Below the pieces are notes generated by a model, which worked only from the letters and a program-made list of their open reading frames with translations, did not search any database and was not told where the DNA came from. From CAWUIO01 sp963922455 (GTDB taxonomy: Bacteria; Bacteroidota; Bacteroidia; Cytophagales; Microscillaceae), in the NCBI GenBank assembly GCA_963922455.1, contig CAWUIO010000099.1, forward strand, positions 1-23,790: 23,790 bases of DNA. Direction: 5' to 3'. How positions within the stretch are numbered: position 1 is the stretch's first letter; each line of letters begins with the position of its first letter. This document shows, piece after piece, positions 1 through 6,426 of the stretch. The translations under genes and the position numbers were made by a program.

Positions 1-116
1 ATTTTTTATTAAGCTTGGGGTATGTAGATGTTAGCTTTATCCTATTTATAGGAAAGACAAAGTCCAGAGGCCAAAGAATTTCGCCACGGACAAGAGTCTC
101 GCGACTGTAAGAGTTC

Positions 117-158
117 TCAACTCATCTCTCATCTCTACTCTCTGCTCTCTACTCTCAG
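117..158 (-). repeat. Pyrimidine-rich tract, diverged P-repeat copy
   Basis: A CT-rich tract adjoins the tail of repeat copy R1. On the minus strand it contains TAGAGAGCAGAGA (139-151), the 13-nt core shared with the purine-rich P repeats near 16954 and 17165. As near 16946, it directly follows an R tail, so the two modules adjoin in the same order twice. Upstream, 1-116 holds only a small hairpin, TCCTA-ttta-TAGGA (40-53), and no convincing gene. Confidence 0.45.
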
Positions 159-167
159 TCCTCAGAA

Positions 168-298
168 GGCTTAGGGATAGAGCGGCCTGTTTGAGCCCGC
201 CGCTGGCCGTGGGTAGGCCGGCGAGTAGCGAAAGCCCGACCCCGCGCTGGGTAGAAATGTGTAAGGAATACAAGTCTTCCTAGCGCGGGGTAAGCCCC
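168..298 (-). repeat. Dispersed intergenic repeat R, copy R1 (full length)
   Basis: Read on the minus strand, the copy starts with GGGGCTTA at 298. A 9-bp stem follows (AGCGCGGGG 282-290 on plus, with CCCCGCGCT 240-248) closing a loop of about 33 nt. The conserved tail ends in ATCCCTAAGCC at 168. The head lies 50 nt past the stop of the GMC gene and in the same orientation. The loop can form its own AGGAA/TTCCT pairing. The tail subtype (CTCGCCGGCC, GGCGGG) matches copy R6. Confidence 0.85.
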
Positions 299-348
299 TG
301 AAAATCAAAACTTAGAGCTTATCTTACTGCCTTCACTGCCGCCCCTGC

Positions 349-2004
349 TTAGAAATTGGAATTTGCCTGCTTCGTAGCTGCCTGGGCTTGGGATACGCCC
401 AAGATCATATCGGCCGATTTTTCGGCGATCATGATAACCGGGGCATTTGTATTGCCCGAAACAATCAAGGGCATTATAGAAGCATCGGTCACGCGGAGGT
501 TTTCCAAACCGTGTACTTTGAGTTCGGGATCTACGACGGCCCCATCGTCTAGGCCCATCTTGCAGGTCCCGGCCGGGTGGTAAACGGTTTCTACCGATTT
601 TTTAATGTGCTGGATGATGGCCTCTTCCGATTGTCGGTCTGAAGGTTTTCCATAAGCCTTGAGGTACTTTTGCAGGGGAGCTTGTTCCAGAATGGACTGG
701 GCCAATCTAAAGCCTTTGACTAGGATATCTAGGTCTTCGGGGGCTTCCAGGAAATTGGGCTGGATGATGGGAGCGTCAAGGGGGTTTGGGGAACGCAGCG
801 AGACCGTGCCACGGCTTTTGGGCTGCAACAAGGTAGGCAGTAGGGTAAATCCGTCTTCTTTAGGGTAGGAAGCCAAATCGTAAATATCGCGATCATAGTC
901 ATCTCCGAGCCAGATAGAGGCCAGGTGTAATTGGAAGTTGACCGGAGCCTGGGGATCATCTATATTTAAGAAAGCAACTCCTTCCAGGGGGCTAGCCGTG
1001 AAGGGGCCTCTTCGGTTTACAAAATAATCCCAGGCCGATTTGGCTTGTCCCCAAAACGGGATGGCGTGGTTCATCCCTTTCTGAACATTGGCTTCGCAGC
1101 TTAGGGGGAAAAAGAGGTGGTCTTGAAGGTTTTTACCTACTCCCGGTAGTTCGTGATGGCACTCAATGTCGTAGGATGCCAGTTCGTCCCGGTCTCCAAT
1201 GCCCGATAACATCAGGATTTGGGGCGACTGAAAGGCGCCAGCCGATAGGATAATTTCTTGATGGGCCCCTACTACTTGTTTGGCACCTTGCTGAACATAT
1301 TCTACTCCTACGGCTTTTTTACCCTCCAAGATCACGCGGCTGACTTGTGCCCCGGTAAGGACTTTTAGGTTGGGTCGCTTCATGGCCGGTTTTAGAAAGG
1401 CTTGAGCGGTGCTGCAGCGCTTGCCGTTTTTGATCGTGAATTGGGCCGGACTGGCCCCTTCTTGCCGGGCCCCGTTGTAATCTGTATTATGCGGGATACC
1501 TACTTTGGTACAAGACTCTACAAATGCATCTACAAAGGGCGTTTGAAATCTTGCGGCATGGCTTACGTTGAGTTGGCCTTGGGTGCCATGATAGCCGGCA
1601 TCCATGATCGAGGCTTGTTCATTGTGTTCGGATCGGATAAAATAGGGCAGGATTTCTTCATAACTCCAGCCTTTATTGCCCAAATCGGCCCAGGCATCAT
1701 AATCGGCCCGGTTTCCGCGCACATAGATCATCGCATTGGTGGAGCTACATCCTCCCAGGGTTTTGCCCCGGGGCAAGTAAATTTTTCGGTTCAAAATATA
1801 CTTTTGCGGCTCGGTTTGAAAGCCCCAGTCGTCTTGGCTGCGGTGTATTTTGGTGTATGCACCCGGGATGTGCAGGTTTATGTTCTTATCTGGCCTGCCC
1901 GCTTCCAGGAGCAAAACGCTATTTTTACTGTCCTGGGATAAGCGATTGGCCAAAACGCAGCCCGCCGAGCCCGCCCCAATGATGATATAATCGTATCTCG
2001 TCAT
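349..2004 (-). CDS. GMC-family FAD-dependent alcohol/choline dehydrogenase
   Basis: The protein has 551 residues, the usual length for choline dehydrogenase (BetA) and related GMC enzymes, which oxidise an alcohol to an aldehyde with FAD. The N-terminus carries the ADP-binding fold (IIIGAGSAGCVLANRLS, about residues 7-23). GMC signature 1 follows (RGKTLGGCSSTNAMIYVRG, about 79-97), then signature 2 around GAFQSPQILMLSGIG. The catalytic pair near the C-terminus is H476 (YHPAGTCKMG) and N520 (SGNTNAP); their 44-residue spacing equals that of His466/Asn510 in choline oxidase. The ATG at 2002-2004 precedes the FAD motif directly. There is no signal peptide. No betaine aldehyde dehydrogenase, transporter or BetI is adjacent, so choline is only one possible substrate. 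A TetR gene lies upstream on the same strand, separated by repeat R2. Confidence 0.93.
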   Translation of the reverse strand: MTRYDYIIIGAGSAGCVLANRLSQDSKNSVLLLEAGRPDKNINLHIPGAYTKIHRSQDDWGFQTEPQKYILNRKIYLPRGKTLGGCSSTNAMIYVRGNRADYDAWADLGNKGWSYEEILPYFIRSEHNEQASIMDAGYHGTQGQLNVSHAARFQTPFVDAFVESCTKVGIPHNTDYNGARQEGASPAQFTIKNGKRCSTAQAFLKPAMKRPNLKVLTGAQVSRVILEGKKAVGVEYVQQGAKQVVGAHQEIILSAGAFQSPQILMLSGIGDRDELASYDIECHHELPGVGKNLQDHLFFPLSCEANVQKGMNHAIPFWGQAKSAWDYFVNRRGPFTASPLEGVAFLNIDDPQAPVNFQLHLASIWLGDDYDRDIYDLASYPKEDGFTLLPTLLQPKSRGTVSLRSPNPLDAPIIQPNFLEAPEDLDILVKGFRLAQSILEQAPLQKYLKAYGKPSDRQSEEAIIQHIKKSVETVYHPAGTCKMGLDDGAVVDPELKVHGLENLRVTDASIMPLIVSGNTNAPVIMIAEKSADMILGVSQAQAATKQANSNF

Positions 2005-2098
2005 TTTTCTATGTTCATTTAGAAGTTTTGCTTTATTCGGAGTGCATACTACATGCGATGCAACTATTTCCGGTTGTATTCTTAGAAGAAGTATACTT

Positions 2099-2227
2099 GG
2101 GGCTTCCCCGCGCTATTTCCTTAGGTAGCTAAATGAGCGTTTACCTTGGCGCGGGTCGGGCTGTCACTACTCGCTGGCCAACCCACAGCCAGCGGCGAGC
2201 TCAAACAGGCCGTTCCATCCCTAAGCC
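2099..2227 (+). repeat. Dispersed intergenic repeat R, copy R2 (full length)
   Basis: GGGGCTTCCCC begins at 2099. The stem is CCCGCGC (2107-2113) with GCGCGGG (2149-2155), and the loop has 35 nt. The conserved tail runs to ATCCCTAAGCC at 2227. This copy lies between two minus-strand genes but is itself in plus orientation, the only clearly antisense copy in the window. Just before it is the 10-bp palindrome AAGTATACTT (2089-2098). The rest of 2005-2354 shows no gene. Confidence 0.87.
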
Positions 2228-2349
2228 AAACGACTCTTGCAGGCTTTGCGCTTAGAAGTGATATTTCAAGCTTGATCCCTCTCCAAGAAGAATTAGTACA
2301 AATTTAATTGCTTAATATCATATATTTTAGACGCTTGCGTACAGTGCAC

Positions 2350-2369
2350 AGAAATTACATGTAATTTCT
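2350..2369. promoter_or_regulatory. 20-bp perfect palindrome overlapping the tetR stop codon
   Basis: AGAAATTACATGTAATTTCT is its own reverse complement. It spans the last codons and the stop codon of the TetR gene (2355-2357). It has no loop and no following T run on the minus strand, so it is not a normal terminator. Length and symmetry fit a dimeric regulator's operator, possibly for the TetR protein, about 345 nt upstream of the GMC start. This role is inferred. Confidence 0.4.
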
Positions 2370-2906
2370 TTGGGCAATTCCTCGCACCATAAAGCTGATT
2401 TCTTGAAAAAAAGCTACCAACCAGGTGTAATTCATGGTTTCTTCGGTGATTCTCATGTAGAAGTTATCCACGACGAGTTTAAGGAGAGCTTGGGCGAGGT
2501 AGCGTTCATTTTCCAAACGGAGGGACTTGGTCCAGATATCTATAAAAGACTCCTCAATGGGTTGATGAAATTTATCAATACAGGCCGAGTACCCTGGCAA
2601 ATGCCGGTGCACCCGGAGCTGACGATTAAAAAATAAGTCTTGCTCATGAGCAAGGAGCAGGTTCAAAAAATCGGGCACCATCTCTTTACAGGCCCGGGCA
2701 GCTTCGCTAAGCAGGTGGTGCCTAGCTATATGGTACTGTAAAAGCGCTTCCATAAAGATATCTACATCGGCAAAATGGTGATAAAAGGAAGACTTGCTCT
2801 TGTTTACCTTACGGGCCAAGGCCTCTACTTTGATTCCCTGAGGGCCTTCGGCGGCAAAGGTTTCGTAGCCCTGTTCAAGCCATTTTTGTTTCTTATCGAT
2901 TTTCAA
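2355..2906 (-). CDS. TetR/AcrR-family transcriptional regulator
   Basis: The protein has 183 residues. The N-terminal helix-turn-helix region is typical of TetR: a Phe-Ala-x-x-Gly segment, then GIKVEALARKVNKSKSSFYHHF, with the family's Ser-x-x-x-Phe/Tyr-x-His-Phe recognition helix (about residues 24-46). The remainder is a helical ligand/dimerisation domain without a recognisable ligand signature. The start is TTG (2904-2906): an in-frame TAA lies four codons upstream, and the first internal ATG would remove the DNA-binding domain. The gene lies upstream of the GMC dehydrogenase on the same strand, so control of that gene is plausible but unproven. It does not look specifically like BetI. Candidate operators are the palindrome at its 3' end and the inverted repeat at 2954-2975. 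Confidence 0.87.
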   Translation of the reverse strand: MKIDKKQKWLEQGYETFAAEGPQGIKVEALARKVNKSKSSFYHHFADVDIFMEALLQYHIARHHLLSEAARACKEMVPDFLNLLLAHEQDLFFNRQLRVHRHLPGYSACIDKFHQPIEESFIDIWTKSLRLENERYLAQALLKLVVDNFYMRITEETMNYTWLVAFFQEISFMVRGIAQRNYM

Positions 2907-3219
2907 TTGATTTGATTAAACCGGGTAATGGGGTGTTTTGTTAAATGTTTTAAGATACTAATTTTCTTAGATATCAAAGTGAAGGTCAAGGAGGATCTTA
3001 TAAAGTTTTGGCTTCATTATTAATTTTGAGAAGATGTAAAGATATATGAGGGCCCGTGCTTGGTTTTAAATCCTAGGAGTAGAAAGTTGAGTTGGAAGTG
3101 GATTAGAATCAGAGGAAGGCTCCGTTTTTACCTGGAAATTTTTATTATACAGGAGAAGAATTTGCAAACAAAAGCCTTCCTTCAAGAGACCTCTCTTAGC
3201 ACTTTACGCTCATGTCAAC
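2907..3219. other. Intergenic region with inverted repeats, no gene seen
   Basis: This 313-nt stretch lies between the tetR start and the SPFH stop. An inverted repeat near tetR is listed separately. Further right, GGAAGGCT (3114-3121) pairs with AGCCTTCC (3173-3180), and AAGAGA/TCTCTT (3184-3197) forms a near-palindrome downstream of the SPFH stop. Either could mark the end of the SPFH transcript, but neither has the stem-plus-T-run form of an intrinsic terminator. A plus-strand open frame starting near 3060 has no recognisable protein features. Confidence 0.4.
2954..2975. promoter_or_regulatory. Inverted repeat upstream of tetR, candidate operator
   Basis: GATACTAA (2954-2961) is followed after 5 nt by TTAGATATC (2967-2975), an inverted repeat apart from one extra T. 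It lies 48-70 nt upstream of the TTG start of tetR, where an autoregulatory operator would be expected. It differs in sequence from the palindrome at 2350, so both cannot be ideal sites for one regulator. Confidence 0.3.
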
Positions 3220-4002
3220 TTATTGGGTCGTTTGGTCAATCATCAAAGGTGTTTTACCATCGGTAATAATCACTTTGCTGTTTTGAGATTTGGCCAATTC
3301 CCGGAAAGCCTCAATGTTGAGAAATTGGAGGACCAGGGAGTTGAGATTTTCGCTAATGATTTTTTGATAATCCTTGATCCCTTCGGCTTCAATTTTTAGA
3401 CGTTCGGCCTCTTGGCGTTGTCGGTTGAGGACAAACTCCATTCTTTGCGCTTCTTGCTCGGCTTGGAGTTTTTCTTCAATAGCTTGCGATAGTTTGGAAG
3501 GGAGGCGAACACTTTTCATCAGAACGGACTCAATCATAAAGCCCCTTTCTTCTAATAACTCTTGCATCTTTTCTTTCACTTCTTGTTCAATTTCGCTCCG
3601 TTTGGAGGAGTGCATGTCTTTGGCAAAAAAACGAGACGAGACATCGGCTATGGCTGAGCGAAAAACCGGTAAAATAATGGTGTTTTCGTAGCTCATACCG
3701 GCACTTTGCAAAATCACTTGGGCCTTTTCGGGTATCAAGTGATACAGTATGGATATATCGGTTAGGATAGTCAACCCTTCCTTAGAAGGTAAATTGGCTT
3801 GCACTTCCAGGTTAACAGTTCTTGCCGGAAGTTTGATAACGGTGGTTGAAAAAGGATTTACGGCTTTCGCCCCGGGGCTTAAGACCTGCCCGGTAATTTT
3901 ACCCCACTTGCGTCTTATCCCAATTTCATCCTGACGGATGACGGTGCAGTTGCTAAGTAAGAAAGCTAAGCAAATTAAAAATAAACACATTTTTGTAGTC
4001 AT
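3220..4002 (-). CDS. SPFH/prohibitin-family lipoprotein
   Basis: The chosen ATG at 4000-4002 gives 260 residues and places a lipoprotein signal at the N-terminus: a hydrophobic stretch then the lipobox LSNC, with lipidated Cys19. An open frame extends 33 codons further upstream but would bury this signal. Residues about 25-190 match an SPFH/Band 7 domain (DEIGIRRKWGKI..., LSPGAKAVNPF, a TDISILYHL strand). A charged helical, probably coiled-coil segment follows (about 165-220, rich in Glu, Gln and Arg). SPFH proteins form membrane-associated oligomeric rings; eukaryotic prohibitins and bacterial HflK/HflC are relatives. HflK/C and prohibitins use an N-terminal membrane anchor, so a lipid anchor is a variation. 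No NfeD or FtsH gene is adjacent, and the specific role is unknown. Confidence 0.85.
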   Translation of the reverse strand: MTTKMCLFLICLAFLLSNCTVIRQDEIGIRRKWGKITGQVLSPGAKAVNPFSTTVIKLPARTVNLEVQANLPSKEGLTILTDISILYHLIPEKAQVILQSAGMSYENTIILPVFRSAIADVSSRFFAKDMHSSKRSEIEQEVKEKMQELLEERGFMIESVLMKSVRLPSKLSQAIEEKLQAEQEAQRMEFVLNRQRQEAERLKIEAEGIKDYQKIISENLNSLVLQFLNIEAFRELAKSQNSKVIITDGKTPLMIDQTTQ

Positions 4003-4212
4003 AGTGGTAGGGTTAAATGTTAGGGGAAATAATGATATTTTACCATTATATTGTACTATAATAAGTAGGGTTGGGCGTCTTTTGTTTGGTTTTGGGCCCA
4101 AAAAAAACTTGCATTAACAAGTGTTTGGGGTTTGGCACCTAATTATTGCTTCTTTTATGGGTGTAAGTTTTTTCTTGAAAGTAGAAATAATAGCTGGGGA
4201 AAAGCTTAATTT

Positions 4213-4342
4213 GGCTTAGGGATGGAACGGCATGTTTGAGCTCGCCGCTGGCTGTGGGTTGGCCAGCGAGTAGTGAGAGCCCGACCTGCGCCGGCCGTAA
4301 TTGTCAACCAGCCGAGTAGGGTAAAGGGCGCAGGGAAGCCCC
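4213..4342 (-). repeat. Dispersed intergenic repeat R, copy R3 (full length)
   Basis: Read on minus from 4342: GGGGCTTCCC, then an 8-bp stem (GGCGCAGG 4327-4334 with CCTGCGCC 4285-4292) and a loop of 34 nt. The tail ends in ATCCCTAAGCC at 4213. Compared with R2, a C-G pair has become T-A on both sides, so the stem is kept by compensation. The head lies 54 nt past the stop of the phosphatase pseudogene, in its orientation. The tail is closest to R2. Confidence 0.85.
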
Positions 4343-4395
4343 TAGTAAACGAGCGGTACTGGGCTAATAGCCTTGGTAATGGGGCTATGTTTGTT

Positions 4396-4749
4396 TTATA
4401 CCTGCACCCCCATCCACAAGATATCGTCCCGGGCTACGGTATCTTGCATGTGTGCATCCAGGGATTTTTCAATTTTTTCTTTTTGGAATGAAGCAGGGTC
4501 ATGAACGCTCCTGGTACTCCGTGGCCCGTACAGTCGGCGGCTACGAGGGAGGTTTTGTTGCCCACTTCGCTCAACCAGTAAAAATCACCAGAGACTACAT
4601 CTTTTGGGCGGTATATGATAAAAAAACCTTTCAAACTTTCCTGCATAGGGAAGCATGGCTTCTTGAATAGTTTTGGCCGAATTGATACTCAGCGATATAA
4701 GGTAGTAAGAAGGACTTTCTTCAACATGAATTTTGTGGAAATATGAAAT
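4396..4749 (-). pseudogene. Decayed SpoIIE/PP2C-type serine phosphatase gene
   Basis: Three fragments of one protein lie in order on the minus strand. Piece 1 (4749-4648) reads INSAKTIQEAMLP, the linker helix before the phosphatase domain of Bacteroidota SpoIIE proteins. Piece 2 (4646 to about 4485), one frame away, reads IIYRPKDVVSGDFYW and then ADCTGHGVPGAFM, two metal-site motifs of the PP2C/SpoIIE domain. Piece 3 (about 4485-4396), again shifted, ends ARDDILWMGVQV-stop and resembles the family's C-terminus. Between GAFM and the end only about 30 residues remain where the family has well over 100, so the middle of the domain is deleted. Two frameshifts plus a deletion make a working enzyme very unlikely. 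The sensor part expected upstream is not recognisable in 4750-5024. Confidence 0.78.
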
Positions 4750-5024
4750 TCATCCAATATTTTTATTGTAAGTGGATATTGAGGCGATTAAATTTAGTAC
4801 GCTTGCTTTTGTTTCCAGGTTATTCCGGGTAGAAAAAATGTATGTATACCTGGGCCTTCCGGAATATAAAAGACGATAATTGGGGGGATTTGATAAAAAA
4901 GTAGATAAAAACTTACTCCGTTTCCTAAATTCACTTGATTTTTGGCTAAAGTAGTAGATTTCAAAAAAGGCCTGAAATTAATACACGCTAAACCCGAATT
5001 GTATAAAACTTGAACACCCATAAC

Positions 5025-6368
5025 ATGACTTTCTGGCAAGACATGCAAGCCAGGCTCCACGCCCCCATCGACATCGCCCCCTTGGCTTATGCCCGTATAG
5101 TTCTACCTTTTTTGATGAGCCTCGAGCTAAGTGGGGGCATGTTCACCTCTTACGGGCAGACCTTAATAGAGGGCAATTTTCATTTTTCCTATCAATTATT
5201 TCCCTTCGTGAAGCCTTGGCCCCACCCAGGGATGATGTATGCCCATTTTATCATCAATTTTATATTGGGGCTCTTGGTATCCCTAGGTTTTTACTATCGG
5301 GTGACGGTCCGCTTATTTTTTCTGACGGCTACGAGCCTTTTCCTGATGGAGAAAACCTTGTATATCAATCACATCTATTTGTATTGCCTGTTTTTGTTTC
5401 TCTTAGGCTTTTTGCCGGCCCACCGGGCTTGCTCCTATGATGTGTACCGCAAACCGGAGCTAGCAGTTTCTGAAGTGCCAGCTTGGACGGTTTACATCCT
5501 CCTTTTTCAAATAAGTGTGGTGTATTTCTTTGCTGGTTTGGCCAAGATAAACCCCGATTGGCTCCGGGCCCAGCCTATGCAAATTTGGTTGGCGGCCCGG
5601 GCCGACCGGATGCTCTTGGGGTTTTTGTATGGGCAAACCTGGTATGCTTACCTGGTAGCCTATGGTGGGGTGTTGTTCGACTTACTGGTAGTACCGCTTA
5701 TGCTTTGGAAGCCTACCCGCAGGTACACCTTCTTGCTCTCAATATTTTTTCACGTTAGCAATGTCCTTTCCTTTGGGATTGGTACCTTCCCTTGGTTTTC
5801 TATCGCAGCTACGGCCTTGTTTTTTCCCCCCGAGACTTTTCGCAAGTGGTCTTGGTTACACCGCAGACTCCTGGCTCCCGGGAGTAAACGGTATCAATAC
5901 GGAGCCATGGGAAGGTATGTGTATTGGCTAATGTCCCTTTTTATTTTTTTACAAATCACCCAACCCCTGCGGCCTTATGTGTACCCGGGCTATGCTAGTT
6001 GGACGGAAGAAGGCCACTTTTTTGCCTGGCGCATGATGTTAAGGCAAAAAGCAGGGGTCTTACAATTTATGGTAAAAGATGGGGGTACGCAACAGGAGGA
6101 AATCGTCAACTTGCATGATCATTTAAATGGACGTCAAATTAACAAAATGAGTGGAGTGCCCGATATGGCCTTGCAATTTGCCCACTACCTGCGCCAGTAT
6201 TACCAAAAAGAAAAGGGATTTAAGCAAGCGGAGGTCCGGGTGCGGGGGGAGATCAAGCTGAATGACCGGGGCCCCAAAGCTATCATCCATCCCGAGGTAG
6301 ATCTAGGCCAGGAGTCCCGGGGCTGGCATCGGTATGCCTGGATTATGCCCCCTCCCCCTATCCCTTAG
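5025..6368 (+). CDS. HTTM / vitamin K-dependent gamma-carboxylase-like membrane protein
   Basis: The ATG at 5025 gives 447 residues; a TTG five codons upstream is possible but less likely. The N-terminal half has several membrane segments (about 20-35, 75-130, 155-172, 205-265), the HTTM arrangement shared with vitamin K-dependent gamma-glutamyl carboxylase. Key positions resemble the human enzyme: NHIYLY with His116, and AGLAKINPDW with Lys174, which aligns with the catalytic base Lys218. The C-terminal soluble part (about 325-447) includes WRMMLR, PDMALQFAHYL and a HPEVDL segment, as in full-length bacterial homologues. The family uses a reduced quinone and CO2 to carboxylate glutamate; the substrates of bacterial members are largely unknown, and none is evident here. 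The gene stands alone and converges on the FG-GAP gene. Confidence 0.87.
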   Translation: MTFWQDMQARLHAPIDIAPLAYARIVLPFLMSLELSGGMFTSYGQTLIEGNFHFSYQLFPFVKPWPHPGMMYAHFIINFILGLLVSLGFYYRVTVRLFFLTATSLFLMEKTLYINHIYLYCLFLFLLGFLPAHRACSYDVYRKPELAVSEVPAWTVYILLFQISVVYFFAGLAKINPDWLRAQPMQIWLAARADRMLLGFLYGQTWYAYLVAYGGVLFDLLVVPLMLWKPTRRYTFLLSIFFHVSNVLSFGIGTFPWFSIAATALFFPPETFRKWSWLHRRLLAPGSKRYQYGAMGRYVYWLMSLFIFLQITQPLRPYVYPGYASWTEEGHFFAWRMMLRQKAGVLQFMVKDGGTQQEEIVNLHDHLNGRQINKMSGVPDMALQFAHYLRQYYQKEKGFKQAEVRVRGEIKLNDRGPKAIIHPEVDLGQESRGWHRYAWIMPPPPIP

Positions 6369-6400
6369 CTTAGGCAAAAGATTGCAAAGTCGGTAATCCC

Positions 6401-6422
6401 AAAAAAGCAAGGGGAAGCCCCT
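6401..6422 (-). terminator. Probable intrinsic terminator of the FG-GAP/ASPIC gene
   Basis: On the minus strand the hairpin AGGGG-CTT-CCCCT (6422-6410) is followed by TGC and six T (6406-6401). It starts 5 nt past the stop of the gene ending at 6427. Its GGGGCTTCCCC core is identical to the head of the R repeat, although the rest of R is missing. Confidence 0.5.
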
Positions 6423-6426
6423 CGTC

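Noticed and set aside
46..273. Minus-strand 75-residue open frame through R1
   Set aside because: It is built from the R tail and the CT-rich tract, both repeated elsewhere, and shows no protein features beyond the repeated tail frame noted in the findings.
1402..1941. Plus-strand 179-residue open frame inside the GMC gene
   Set aside because: It lies wholly antisense to a well-supported enzyme gene and has no family features.
2355..2906. TetR gene as BetI with the GMC gene as betA in a choline operon
   Set aside because: No BetB, choline transporter or BetI-specific sequence was seen, so the pathway name is not supported.
3060..3266. Plus-strand 68-residue open frame before the SPFH gene
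   Set aside because: It has no recognisable features, low-complexity basic content, and overlaps the end of the SPFH gene antisense.
4003..4101. Longer N-terminus for the SPFH protein
   Set aside because: It would place 33 residues ahead of a clear lipoprotein signal; the ATG at 4000-4002 explains the lipobox.
4794..5060. Minus-strand 88-residue open frame upstream of the HTTM gene
   Set aside because: It overlaps the well-supported HTTM start and shows no SpoIIE or other domain; it probably reflects AT-rich intergenic sequence.
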